This document shows positions 26,439 through 36,189 of a stretch of 64,000 nucleotides of DNA, in pieces. Origin of the DNA: Pseudofrankia inefficax (GTDB taxonomy: Bacteria; Actinomycetota; Actinomycetes; Frankiales; Frankiaceae). Where the stretch lies: assembly GCF_000166135.1 (NCBI RefSeq), contig NC_014666.1:1798001-1862000 (forward strand), read 5' to 3'. The translations under genes and the position numbers were made by a program. The notes beneath the pieces were generated by a model. That model was not told the origin of the DNA. It saw nothing but the letters and a program-made list of their open reading frames with translations, and did no database searches. The stretch's first letter is position 1. Every line of letters starts with the position of its first letter.

Positions 26439-27779
26439 ATGACTTCGGCACTTGAGCAGCTACTCCGCCTACGCGATGCGGATGATCGCTACGACCGACC
26501 CGTCGAAGATCTCGTGCCGCTGCAGCTGGCCGCGGCGAACGAGCGACTGGAGACCCGCGCGGCGCGAATTCCGCTACTGAAGAACCGCCTGGACAGCAGC
26601 GGCCTGACCAAGATCACACGGTCGGCCGACCTCGTCCCGTTGTTGTTCGCGCACAACACCTACAAGAGCTACGGCGAGTCGTGGCTGGCAGCCGGCCAGT
26701 GGGATCGGATGGCCCGATGGCTGCAGACCGTGTCGACCTACCCCGGGCACGCCAGCTTCGCGGGCGTGGACGGGCTCGACGAGTGGATCGCCCGGCTTGA
26801 GACCGAGGGGCGCTTCGTCGCGTGCTCGTCAGGGACAACAGGAAAGCCTGCGATGCTGGGCGCCACCGACGCGGATCTAGACTTCTCGTCGCGGGCGAAC
26901 GTTTCCTCGTTCGCGTGGGCGACCGGCATCAGGCCCGCCAACGATCGAAAGTTCTTCGGGCTCGGCCCGCGTACGACCGTCACGCGGAACGAACGCATCC
27001 GCGAAGCGATGATCGCCGCATACGGCTCACCGACGGAAGAGCCGTACCAGCTACCGGTCCCGCCGATCAGCGTCGGCTCGACCATGGCGATGATCCTGCT
27101 GCGCAGGCGGATCACCGAAGGGACTGCGCGCGCGGCAGAGATCGCCGAGTTCGAACGACTGAGCGGCGAGCGGCAGGCGAACCTCGACGCCGCACAGGCC
27201 GACGCCGTTGCGGCCCTCATCAAGTCCCGTGAGCACAGGCTGCTGCTGACAGGGTTCTTTCCCAGCCTCTACCCGCTTGCCATCGCCGTCCGCGAGCAGG
27301 GCTTCGGCACGGGTTTCCACTCGGATAACGCGGTGCTGACCGGAGGCGGGCTGAAGGGTGTGTCGCTTCCGCCGGACTACCGCGAGGTCATTCTGGAGAC
27401 GTTCAGCGTCCGAGAGCGACACGTTTTCCACCTGTACTCGATGCAGGAGCTCAACACACCGTTCCCCCGCTGCGCCGCGGGTCGCTACCACGTAGCGCCC
27501 TGGGTCATCGCGCTGCCGCTCGACGAGCCAGGAGAGCAGCTGCTGGACACCACAGGCGGCGAAATCCAGGCACGAGCGGCGTTCCTGGACCTGTCCCTGG
27601 ACGGCCGCTGGGGCGGGATCATCTCCGGCGACCGGATCTCCATCGATGTCCGGTCCTGCGCCTGCGGTCACCAGGGCCCGACCATCGGTCCGGAGATCGT
27701 ACGTTTCTCGGACCTCGCCAGTGGCGACAAGATCACCTGTGCCGGCACGATCGACGCCTATGTAAGGGGTGTGGCATGA
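26439..27779 (+). CDS. LuxE-like acyl-adenylate-forming protein
   Basis: The 446-residue protein belongs to the adenylate-forming LuxE/acyl-protein-synthetase group. The ATP-binding motif SSGTTGKPAML lies near residues 130-140. A conserved HLYSMQELNTPFPRC region and a final Cys-rich SCACGHQGPTIG segment are also present. GAGGAGGTCCT precedes the ATG. Its stop overlaps the LuxC-like start (ATGA). In lux systems LuxE activates a fatty acid and passes it to LuxC for reduction to aldehyde; here the same chemistry probably makes an aldehyde without a luciferase, since no luxAB is visible. Confidence 0.75.
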   Translation: MTSALEQLLRLRDADDRYDRPVEDLVPLQLAAANERLETRAARIPLLKNRLDSSGLTKITRSADLVPLLFAHNTYKSYGESWLAAGQWDRMARWLQTVSTYPGHASFAGVDGLDEWIARLETEGRFVACSSGTTGKPAMLGATDADLDFSSRANVSSFAWATGIRPANDRKFFGLGPRTTVTRNERIREAMIAAYGSPTEEPYQLPVPPISVGSTMAMILLRRRITEGTARAAEIAEFERLSGERQANLDAAQADAVAALIKSREHRLLLTGFFPSLYPLAIAVREQGFGTGFHSDNAVLTGGGLKGVSLPPDYREVILETFSVRERHVFHLYSMQELNTPFPRCAAGRYHVAPWVIALPLDEPGEQLLDTTGGEIQARAAFLDLSLDGRWGGIISGDRISIDVRSCACGHQGPTIGPEIVRFSDLASGDKITCAGTIDAYVRGVA

Positions 27780-29170
27780 CCACGGGCGGCGTCCACACCG
27801 CGCCGTTCTTCGTCCGCGGCACCCTCGTCGAGGGGGAGACCGTCCGGCACACCTCCCGCGATCTCGGCGCGGATTTCACCACCCCCGAACTGGACCTGGA
27901 CCAGGTGGTCACCCCCCGCTCCACCCTGCCACCGCTGCTGGACGTCAAGGTCTCGGAGATCATCGACTTCCTGGTCGAGACCGGTCATGCGCTCGCGCTC
28001 GACCACAACCCGCACATGCAGTCCTGCCTGGAGATGCTGGCCGCGACCAACCCCTTGCCACGACGGGTCGTCGAAAACCTGTACCGCACAGCGCCGGACC
28101 TGCTGTCCCGTGCGTCCTTGGAGTCGATGATCACCTCGAACTTCGGCGGCCCGGATGCTCTGGACGGGTGGGTGACGCGAACCGATAAGCATGGAAACAA
28201 AGGCCATCTTCGCGCCTTCCCACCCCGGATGGTGCACATGCTGGCAGGCAACGCCCCGGCGGGCTGTATCGCCTCGATCGCACAAGGGGCCCTGGTCAAA
28301 GCCATCAACCTGTTCAAGATGCCGTCCAGCGACCCGTTCACCACCGTCGCCGTGCTGCGGACCATGGCCGAGATCGACCCCAACCACCCAGTCGTGCGAT
28401 CGATGTCCGCCGTGTACTGGCAGGGCGGCGACGAGACCGTCGAGAGCACCCTCTACCGACCGCAGTTCTTCGACCGGATCGTCGCCTGGGGAGGCGGCCC
28501 GGCCATCATGAACGTCATCAAATACCTCGGACCCGGCATCCAACTCGTATCCTTCGACCCCAAGTCGTCGATCTCGCTGATCGGCCGGGAAGCGTTCGCC
28601 TCACCGGACACGGTCGGTGAGGTCGCCGAACGGGTCGCCGAGGACACCACCGTGTTCAACCAGGAAGCCTGCCTGGCCAGCCGGTTCGTCTTCATGGAAG
28701 GCGAACGGGACCAGATCGAGGACTTCTGCGCCGCACTGGCCGCCCGGCTCGCCGTCGACCGGACCTTCGCCTCCGCGCAGGCCCCGCCCCCTCCACGAGA
28801 CCTCCGCGACGAAGTCGAAGTCATGGCCACCATGGGTGACCTCACGCTGTGGGGCGGATTCGACGGCCACGGCCTAGTCGTTCTATCCGACCAGCCCGTC
28901 GACTTCCACCCCACGAACAAGACGTCCAACGTCGTCATCGTCCCCTCGCTCGAAAACGCGCTGAGCTACGTCACCGTCGCGACGCAGACCGTCGGGGTCT
29001 ATCCCTGGCACCGGAAAGCCGAACTGCGCGACGCCCTAGCAAGCGCCGGCGCCCAGCGAGTCTGCCGCGTCGGCACAGCGAACATGCACGTGCCAGGAGG
29101 CCCACACGACGCGATGTTCGCCCTCCAACGCTTCGTCCACTGGATGGGCGACGACGACATCGAACGGTAG
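27776..29170 (+). CDS. LuxC-like acyl reductase
   Basis: The 464-residue product is an ALDH-fold acyl-CoA/acyl-protein reductase of the LuxC type. MVHMLAGNAPAGCIASIAQG forms the cofactor region. The catalytic cysteine is in TVFNQEACLASRFVFMEG (about residue 295). The end has ATQTVGVYPWHRKAELRDAL. It is coupled to the LuxE-like gene by a 4-base overlap. It should reduce an activated acyl group to an aldehyde using NADPH. The aldehyde dehydrogenase and P450s nearby could act on long-chain or cyclic intermediates of the same pathway; that link is inference. Confidence 0.82.
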   Translation: MTTGGVHTAPFFVRGTLVEGETVRHTSRDLGADFTTPELDLDQVVTPRSTLPPLLDVKVSEIIDFLVETGHALALDHNPHMQSCLEMLAATNPLPRRVVENLYRTAPDLLSRASLESMITSNFGGPDALDGWVTRTDKHGNKGHLRAFPPRMVHMLAGNAPAGCIASIAQGALVKAINLFKMPSSDPFTTVAVLRTMAEIDPNHPVVRSMSAVYWQGGDETVESTLYRPQFFDRIVAWGGGPAIMNVIKYLGPGIQLVSFDPKSSISLIGREAFASPDTVGEVAERVAEDTTVFNQEACLASRFVFMEGERDQIEDFCAALAARLAVDRTFASAQAPPPPRDLRDEVEVMATMGDLTLWGGFDGHGLVVLSDQPVDFHPTNKTSNVVIVPSLENALSYVTVATQTVGVYPWHRKAELRDALASAGAQRVCRVGTANMHVPGGPHDAMFALQRFVHWMGDDDIER

Positions 29171-29972
29171 CGACGACACGAACTCGCCTCTGGTGACGAG
29201 CCTGCGCCCACCTTGACCCGCGGATGGACGCGTGATCGACATCGCTTCCCGTCGCCACCCCTACCACCGAGGCACCGTCCTGACTGTTGGCACCGCCGCC
29301 TGGGTCAGCCGCCACCACGACGGTCGGCAACAGCGCCAGCGCCGCGTGCCGGCGAAGATCGTTTGATGCCGCGTCGTCCGCCCAGCAAGGCCTCCCGAGC
29401 CTTGGCCGCCGTCGGTACATGCCGCAATGTGCTTCACCGGGGCGCGCTGTGCTGTGCAGTTCGGCATCACGTCGGCGTCATCGATCCGCCGTCCTATCGG
29501 AGAAGCTGCAACACACTGTCAATGACACACAGTGATGTCGATCCGAGCCCGGTCCGGTACGCGGGCTCCCGCTGGCGGCCCATCCGATCTCGGCAGGGCG
29601 GCTCTGGCTTTCTGGATCGCGATACATGGGCATTACGAGCGTCGCCCACGACTGATGGCGGGGCCGCGGGAGGTTGATCGCCTGGCGGCGAGGGAGATCA
29701 TCGGCCAGCTCGATCTCTCCGACGCGCGCCTGGCCCGCCGCCGGCCGGTCCGGTCGCTCCTGCCGGTCTGCGGGGATGGGCGCGACCGCGCCGGCTCGCG
29801 TTTTGGCGTCCCCGCATGCCCGGAGAAGCAGCGTAGGCGCGACAGGTGCGCGACGCGGGGGGCCCGGCGAGGGTCAGGGTGAGGGCGGTCGATTGGACGG
29901 TGGGATGTAACCGGGTGAGGGGTGCTGGACATTGACGGATGAGGACCCGCGAAAGGACTGCCCCTGTGCACC
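29171..29972. other. gene-free stretch before the sigma/NB-ARC fusion gene
   Basis: About 800 bp without a frame of coding character on either strand. I see no repeats or hairpins of note. It may hold decayed sequence plus the promoter of the fusion gene. Confidence 0.4.
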
Positions 29973-32846
29973 GTGCCCTCGTTCGAGGCGCTGTTCGGGG
30001 AGCACCGCGGGGCGGTCCTGCGGTTCGCGCAGCGACGCCTTGGTAGTGACGCCGCCTGGGACGTCGTGTCGGAGACCTTCCTCGCGGCTTGGCGGCATTG
30101 GCAGGGCAGCCCCGCCACCTCGGAGGAGACCAGGGCGTGGCTGTTTGGAATCGCCGGCAATTTCGTGCGCAACCAGCGCCGCGCGGGGATCCGACGGCTA
30201 CGGCTCGAAGTCCGGATGGTCGGGTTCGTGCGGCTTGTCCTCGCCGACATCGATCTCCTCATAGACCAACTCCGATCTTTCGGCAAAGATCTCGGTTACG
30301 GGGCCATGCTCCGGTCGATGGTTGTTCGTTCGGGGGGACGGCACAGCGTGGATGGTCTTTGGGCGGGCGAGGACGACGGGGCTGTCGCCGCTGGCGGCGT
30401 GGCGCCGGAAAGCGCGATCGTGTGGGACCTTCCGTGGCCACGGAACCCGCACTTCGCGGGCCGCGTCGGCGAACTCGCGGCGCTGAACGCCGGGCTGGCC
30501 GCATCGGGCGCGTTAGTCCTGCTGCCGGCGCGACCGCACGCGCTTGGTGGTGTCGGCCTTACCCAGCTGGCGGTCGAGTACTGCTACCTCCACGCCGCCG
30601 AATACCAGGTCGTCTGGTGGGTGCGAGCTGATGGCCTGGCCTTGATGACCGCGTCGCTCGCCAGGCTGGCGGATCGGCTCGGCGTCTCCCATGCCGGGTC
30701 CGTGATGAACACGGTCCGTGCGGTGACGGCGCTCCTGGCCTGGGGACCTCCGCAGGGCCGCTGGTTGCTGGTTCTGCAGGACGCCGACGCGCCAGAAGCG
30801 GTCGACGACACTGCTTCTGCCCTGGGCGACTGGATCTCCGGCGCGGAGCCGTCGGCCGTCATACTCGGTCTGCTCCAGGCGGCGCAGTCCGGCAACGGCC
30901 AGGTACTGGTGACGTCGCGCGACCCCGGGTGGTCGACGAGGATGCGGACCCTGGAGGTCGATGCGCTGCCGACGGCCGATGCGGTGTCTCTCCTCCGCGG
31001 CCACGTGCCACAGATCAGCGCCGAGGACGCACACGAACTGGCGGCGACGCTCGAGGGACTCCCGCTGGCTCTGGACCAGGCGGGGGCGTTCCTCGGCGCC
31101 ACTGGAATGGAACCGGCGGAGTACCTGGGCCGGCTGCATGCCCAGTCGCACAGCCAGGCGCGGGAGGAGCGATCCGCGCCGGCACCGGCGGTCGCGGCGA
31201 CCTGGGCCGTCGCGCAAGACGTGCTGGGACCGGCGGAACCAGCCGTGTTGCTTCTCGCTCAACTCTGGGCGCATTTCGGCGCCAGCCCGATTCCCCTAGA
31301 TCTGATCCGGCCCCGGACGGCCGGCATACTGCCGCCGCCACTCCGAGAACTGGCCGATGCTCCGGCGCTGTTCACTGCGCTGGTCGACCGGCTCGTCGCC
31401 TTGGCCTGCGTCCGCCGCACGAACGGCACCGTCTCGATGCACAGACTGACTCAGTGGACACTGCGTGACGACACCCCGGCCGATCTGCGATCAACACTGC
31501 GTGCCGTGGCGCGAGCGCTGCTCGCGCAGGGCGAACTCGTTTCGTCGACACGGAACCCTGCCGCGTTGGAACGGTCCGCCGATATCCACGTCCACGCGCT
31601 TGCGACCGGTCTGGTCGGTGACGACGGTGCAGCCAGTCGACGCGTCGTCATTGTTCTCATTTCCCACCTGTCCGCGCTCGGCGACCACGTGAATGGCCGC
31701 CGCCTTGGTACCGACGCGCTGCGCAGGTGGTCGGAGCCTCTCGGCGAAGACCATCCCGATCTGATCACGACGCTCGGCAGCCTGGGCGCGGTGGCGCGCT
31801 CCCAAGGCGACTATCTCGCCGCACGCGACATGTTTAACGAGCTGCTGAACATGTCGCGTCGGACGCTCGGCGAGAACGCGGGCGACACTCTCCGCGCCTG
31901 GTGTTCGCTGGCGTCCGTGATCCTCGACGGTGGTGACCCGGCCTCCTCGCGGGAGATGTCCGCCGACCTCGTCAGCCGGGCGCGCACCGCCCTCGGAGAG
32001 GACCACCCCGTCACTCTGAAAGCCGAGCACAATCTCGCCCGCGCGCTTCGCTACCAGGGCGACACCCGAACGGCGCGCGAGATCTTCTCCGACGTGCTGG
32101 ACCGAGCGCGCCGGGCGTTCGGCGAGGACGACCCTGACGTGCTCGTGACCGCGCACAACCTGGCTTCAACCTTGGCTGCCGAGGGCGATCATGAGTCGGC
32201 TCGAGAGATGTTCGAAGATGTACTCGCACGTGCACGGCGTGTTCTAGGCCCGGATCACCCGGCCACGCTCACCACCACCCACTACCTGGCAGTCGTCATG
32301 CACGCGGCGGGCGACTGGTCCGGCGCGCACGTGATTTTGGAAGATCTTCTTCCCAGGCGCCGTCGGGTTCTCGGCAATGACGACCCGCGCACGCTCGCGA
32401 CCGCGCATGCCCTCGCGTCGGTGGCTCGCGAGCGCGGCGACTATGCGGCCGCGCAGGCGATGTTCAGCGATCTGCTCGCCCGGCGGCGGCGCAGGTTCGG
32501 CGCCGACGACCCGAGCGCCCTGAAGGCCGCCCACAACGTCGCGTCCGTCTTGCGGGTTCGGGGTGACCTCGCGGAGGCGAGGGGCTTGTTCGAAGATCTG
32601 CTGCGGCGGCGGACCCGCGTTTTGGGTGAGGATCACGTCGACACACTGACGACCCGCTATGAGCTCGCGTTCGTCATACGGTCACAGGGTGACCCATCTG
32701 AGGCCAAGGAAAGGTTCAGGGATCTCCTTTCCAGGCTCCAGGAGGTGCTCGGCGCTCGACATCCACTGAGCGAATCGGTGCGGCGGGCGTCGGATGAGCT
32801 CGATTCTCTCGCTGCTGACGATGGCCCCGAGGAGCGGTGGGAATGA
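29973..32846 (+). CDS. fusion of ECF sigma region 2 with degenerate NB-ARC and TPR domains
   Basis: The 957-residue protein starts (GTG) with a sigma-70 ECF region-2 segment: FEALFGEHRGAVLRFAQRRL, DVVSETFLAAWRHW, WLFGIAGNFVRNQRR (residues 4-75). Region 4 is absent. An NB-ARC/STAND core follows from about residue 150, with QVLVTSRDPGW and GLPLALDQAGAFL. Walker A reads GGVGLTQ with Leu in place of the essential Lys, and Walker B reads LLVLQDADAP with Gln in place of Asp, so ATP hydrolysis is unlikely. Residues 560-945 are TPR repeats of about 42 residues with the LGEDHPxTL signature. It is followed by an EAD1-TPR gene and probably acts as a regulator or decoy partner. Confidence 0.82.
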   Translation: MPSFEALFGEHRGAVLRFAQRRLGSDAAWDVVSETFLAAWRHWQGSPATSEETRAWLFGIAGNFVRNQRRAGIRRLRLEVRMVGFVRLVLADIDLLIDQLRSFGKDLGYGAMLRSMVVRSGGRHSVDGLWAGEDDGAVAAGGVAPESAIVWDLPWPRNPHFAGRVGELAALNAGLAASGALVLLPARPHALGGVGLTQLAVEYCYLHAAEYQVVWWVRADGLALMTASLARLADRLGVSHAGSVMNTVRAVTALLAWGPPQGRWLLVLQDADAPEAVDDTASALGDWISGAEPSAVILGLLQAAQSGNGQVLVTSRDPGWSTRMRTLEVDALPTADAVSLLRGHVPQISAEDAHELAATLEGLPLALDQAGAFLGATGMEPAEYLGRLHAQSHSQAREERSAPAPAVAATWAVAQDVLGPAEPAVLLLAQLWAHFGASPIPLDLIRPRTAGILPPPLRELADAPALFTALVDRLVALACVRRTNGTVSMHRLTQWTLRDDTPADLRSTLRAVARALLAQGELVSSTRNPAALERSADIHVHALATGLVGDDGAASRRVVIVLISHLSALGDHVNGRRLGTDALRRWSEPLGEDHPDLITTLGSLGAVARSQGDYLAARDMFNELLNMSRRTLGENAGDTLRAWCSLASVILDGGDPASSREMSADLVSRARTALGEDHPVTLKAEHNLARALRYQGDTRTAREIFSDVLDRARRAFGEDDPDVLVTAHNLASTLAAEGDHESAREMFEDVLARARRVLGPDHPATLTTTHYLAVVMHAAGDWSGAHVILEDLLPRRRRVLGNDDPRTLATAHALASVARERGDYAAAQAMFSDLLARRRRRFGADDPSALKAAHNVASVLRVRGDLAEARGLFEDLLRRRTRVLGEDHVDTLTTRYELAFVIRSQGDPSEAKERFRDLLSRLQEVLGARHPLSESVRRASDELDSLAADDGPEERWE

Positions 32847-32927
32847 ACCGGAGCTCGAAACCAGGAGCAATCTCTGGCGCCGGAACGGGATTCCGCGCGG
32901 ACCGGGCAATTGAGAAGTAGTGGAATC

Positions 32928-34181
32928 ATGAAAGAGCTCTCCGAGCAAGAAATACAGGCGCTGATCGATGCATTTCCCGGGCCCGTGGAGGCCAGGGAGA
33001 TCCTGATTCGTGCGGGTGTACGCGCGGGCAGCGTGACCTGGGAGTCGGTGACCGCCACGATGTTTTGGCAAGGAGCCGCGCGTCAGCTCGCCAGCGGCCT
33101 GCTGATTGACGGCGCACTCAGGCTGCTCGAGGCTGCCAGTGACGAACGTCCGGGAAATTTCGTATTCACCGCCGGCGTCAAGGCTCGGCGCCCGGCCAGC
33201 GGCCCACGCCCCTCAGCCCGCGAAGATCCCGTCGACCCGGCGAATTGGCCACGTTATGAGGGCGTGCTGGCTGGCTATCTGCGGGCGCCCGCGCAGAGCA
33301 TCGCGGACGCCGAAACCGACGCCAACCTGCGCGCGGACCTTCTGAAGACCTGTACGTACCTGCACGCGGTTGGCCGATACGACGTGGCTCGCGAACTAGC
33401 CGCTGGCCTGCGCGGACACCTGACCGTCGTGCTGGGGGTCGACGACCTGGACACGTGGGCCGCGGCGCACCATCTTGCGAGCGCGCTCCTCGGCGGGAAG
33501 GACTATGAGACGGCGGCCGTGCTCCTGACCGAGGTGCTGGCTGCGCGCGAGCGGCGGTTGGGCGCACGCGACCCGGCCACCAGCGCCACCCGGGCGAACC
33601 TTGGCGTGGCCCTCACCCGGCTGAATCGGCTCCAGGACGCGGAGGACCATCTCCGCACGGCGCTGCGAGACCGGATCGCAATCCTCGGTGCCAATCACGG
33701 GGACACGGTGATGTCGAGGTTGAACCTCGCCGCCTGGCACCGCGAGCGTGAGGAGGCGGACGACGCCTACCGGCTCGATGCCGAGGCCCTTGCGTCCGCC
33801 GAGAAGCACCTGGGCGGCAAGCATCCGCTGACGCTGGAGGCGGTGGTTTGCGTCAGCGTGGATCTCATCTGGCTGGCCCGCGGCTACCAGAAGCGAGACG
33901 CGAGGGAGGCGAGCTACGCTTCGGCGGTCGAAGGGCTGAGACGCGGCCACGGCGGCCGGATGGAGATCTTCGGCGCGGACAGTGTGGTGACGCTCGAGTC
34001 GGCCGCGCGGTTGGTAGCGGTGCTACTCCAGCTCCGGCGCTGGGCCGAGGCCGAGCCACTCGCGCGGCGGACCTTCTTGGCGAGTCAGCGTGTCCTTGGC
34101 CGCTCCCACCCTTTGACCTCGCAACTCGGGCGCTACCTCGAACTGTGCGAGGAAGCCATGCAGGCCCGGCGCCGACGGTAG
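32928..34181 (+). CDS. EAD1-TPR protein without NTPase domain
   Basis: The 417-residue product begins with an effector-associated domain of the EAD1 type: MKELSEQEIQALIDAFPGP, FWQGAARQLASGLLIDG, LLEAASDERPGNFVF. A linker and about six TPR units follow (for example LGARDPATSATRANLGVALT). There is no NB-ARC core. The ATG at 32928 is used because EAD1 starts there; a TTG 18 bp upstream is possible. It is 81 bp downstream of the degenerate NB-ARC protein on the same strand, which itself lacks an EAD. EAD1 domains are thought to pair like with like, so this protein could adapt to the intact EAD1-NB-ARC protein at 38352. Confidence 0.8.
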   Translation: MKELSEQEIQALIDAFPGPVEAREILIRAGVRAGSVTWESVTATMFWQGAARQLASGLLIDGALRLLEAASDERPGNFVFTAGVKARRPASGPRPSAREDPVDPANWPRYEGVLAGYLRAPAQSIADAETDANLRADLLKTCTYLHAVGRYDVARELAAGLRGHLTVVLGVDDLDTWAAAHHLASALLGGKDYETAAVLLTEVLAARERRLGARDPATSATRANLGVALTRLNRLQDAEDHLRTALRDRIAILGANHGDTVMSRLNLAAWHREREEADDAYRLDAEALASAEKHLGGKHPLTLEAVVCVSVDLIWLARGYQKRDAREASYASAVEGLRRGHGGRMEIFGADSVVTLESAARLVAVLLQLRRWAEAEPLARRTFLASQRVLGRSHPLTSQLGRYLELCEEAMQARRRR

Positions 34182-34184
34182 TCC

Positions 34185-36128
34185 TCACGGCAGCGGGTTC
34201 TGGATCTCGGGTGGGTCGTCCGGCTCACCGAAGGGCTCGCGGTCCGGTGCCGGCCGGCCGGCACCGGGGGCCGCGTCGGCGTTCCGCGGAACCGGACCAT
34301 AGCCGTCCTCGGGCGGGTCGGTGTCCCGGCCATCGGTGTACCAGTCGGACAGATCACGTGCGCGGTCATTCCCGCGCTCGCGTGCTCGGGCGACGACCTG
34401 CTCCGGGCGGTCGAGCGGGTAGTCACTGGGGCTGTCGGCCTCGTCGAGCATCGTCACGGCGGCCTCGTTGCCGTGGCGCGCGAGGACCAGCGGCCCGGCA
34501 ATCAAGGTGAACCCGGCCAGCATCGAGGTCTCACGGAAGAATCCCAGCACTGCCTGACCGCCTCGCCGCGCGGCCTCGTCGAGCTCGGCGGAGCTGCTGG
34601 CACTCGCCGGCGCGACGGCATCCAGCGCGCGGCGCGCTTCCAGACGGACGGCCTCCGCCGTGTAGCCACCCACCGGCCGCAGCAGGTACATGCGCATCCA
34701 GGAGCCGCGAATCACGTCGCCGGCCAGGGCGACCTCGAGATGGAGCGCATCGAAGACCGGTTTAACGTCCTCCTCGAACTTCGAGGCTCCCTGGTCTGTC
34801 AGGTCGTCGGAGGAGTACACGCCGCCTTCGAACGCCATACCGTATTTCTGATACAGCTCGCGCCGACGGGCGGCAGCCTTCAGCCTGACCTCGAGAATGC
34901 CGACCTCGAGCTCCATCTGCGCCGCGACGACCTCGCCACTCACCTGACGGCCCTCGCTGTCGGTGGAGGCGACTACCAGGCTCCGCTTGATGATGAGGGG
35001 TACCAGGTCGATGAGGACACCGGCGAGCAACAGGACCAGGCGGGTTGGCAGTCGGGTGGTCGGGCGTTCCTCGAGGTAGTCGATCCCTGCCTCGATGCGT
35101 GGCCCGATGCCGTCGTCGGCGGCTATGGCGGTCTGGCTGTCGAGCGTGCGGTCGTGCGTCTTTCCCTGAATCTCGCCGGCTTCGTTCTGCAGTTGCGTGA
35201 GCGTGGAACCGTTCTTGGCGTTCCATTCGTCCAGGGCTTTCGTCGCCGTGGTCAGATCCGAATCGCGCGCAGTCGCCGCGACCTCGTAACCCGGCCGGCC
35301 CGTTCCTGGGAAGGAGGCACAGTCGACTGTGGTTTCGGGATCATTCGTCAGGTGGCTGACGTTACCATTCTGCTCGCAGGCGAGCCGCTCGCGCGCGGCG
35401 TTCTTATTTTTCTGCAGCTGGCGTTGCTGGTTGAGCAGCTGGGCGTAGACACCGGTGGGCTGCCCCTTCGCATCGACCAGCCCGTTCGCCTGCGCGCCGG
35501 TCGCCGTGTTCGTCTCCGTATTGACTGCGGCCGTGTTCTCCTTGGAATGGTTGGCGGCCACCACTCGGGTCAGGCTCGGCGCGAAAAGCAGCTGCACGAG
35601 CATCTCGGAGACGAGAACACCGAACACGATAGCGACACCGACCCGGCCCCAGAGCCCGTACAGCCGATGAACGCTGTGGCGCCGGCCGGACTTGGTCGTC
35701 GCCGCGCGTACCGAAGACGTCCCGACCTGGCTGGTGATGGAAAGCTCAAGCGCGTAGATGAAAATGGCCCAGACGGTGGCCGCCTCCCAGTAGCTCAGGT
35801 GACCCACGAACCTCGCCGCGCCCCTGGTGCTCGATGAGCCGGTCAGGTCGCGCAGCGCCTGGGCGTCGAGGGCGAGCGTCAGGAAAATACGCGCGCAGAT
35901 CCAGTGAATGGCGATGACGACCACCATGGAGAGCCCGAGCGCGCGGTAGCCCGCGCGGCGGCCCGCGGTCATCACGTCACTCGGCCGAGTGCCCGTCAGT
36001 CGAATCGGCAGCCCGAGCAGTTCCCACCAGAGCTGCTTCACGGCTGTGACCGCGTGACTGCGCGCCTGCGCCGCCCAGATCCTCAGGACCTTCAGCGACG
36101 AACGGACCCGGTCGGCTGCCGGCGACAT
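34185..36128 (-). CDS. DUF4407-type membrane protein
   Basis: The 647-residue membrane protein has four predicted helices: around LGLSMVVVIAIHWICARIF, WEAATVWAIFIYALELSI, VGVAIVFGVLVSEMLVQLLF and TRLVLLLAGVLIDLVPLII. Between helices 3 and 4 lies a long soluble, partly coiled-coil region with two or three Cys (LACEQNG, VDCASFPG). A further coiled-coil and a disordered Pro/Asp-rich tail follow. This plan matches DUF4407. Its stop lies 3 bp from that of the convergent EAD1-TPR gene. A role as a membrane effector or sensor for the neighbouring conflict proteins is inference from location. Confidence 0.75.
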   Translation of the reverse strand: MSPAADRVRSSLKVLRIWAAQARSHAVTAVKQLWWELLGLPIRLTGTRPSDVMTAGRRAGYRALGLSMVVVIAIHWICARIFLTLALDAQALRDLTGSSSTRGAARFVGHLSYWEAATVWAIFIYALELSITSQVGTSSVRAATTKSGRRHSVHRLYGLWGRVGVAIVFGVLVSEMLVQLLFAPSLTRVVAANHSKENTAAVNTETNTATGAQANGLVDAKGQPTGVYAQLLNQQRQLQKNKNAARERLACEQNGNVSHLTNDPETTVDCASFPGTGRPGYEVAATARDSDLTTATKALDEWNAKNGSTLTQLQNEAGEIQGKTHDRTLDSQTAIAADDGIGPRIEAGIDYLEERPTTRLPTRLVLLLAGVLIDLVPLIIKRSLVVASTDSEGRQVSGEVVAAQMELEVGILEVRLKAAARRRELYQKYGMAFEGGVYSSDDLTDQGASKFEEDVKPVFDALHLEVALAGDVIRGSWMRMYLLRPVGGYTAEAVRLEARRALDAVAPASASSSAELDEAARRGGQAVLGFFRETSMLAGFTLIAGPLVLARHGNEAAVTMLDEADSPSDYPLDRPEQVVARARERGNDRARDLSDWYTDGRDTDPPEDGYGPVPRNADAAPGAGRPAPDREPFGEPDDPPEIQNPLP

Positions 36129-36189
36129 CAGCCCCTACCGCTCGGCGACGTAGGGGAAACACCAGGAGTAAAGCAGCCGACCTCGACGG

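Noticed and set aside
31700-32780. Regular repeats that might be a CRISPR array or DNA satellite
   Set aside because: The periodicity is about 126 bp and encodes 42-residue TPR units with diverged sequence; there are no identical repeats or spacers.
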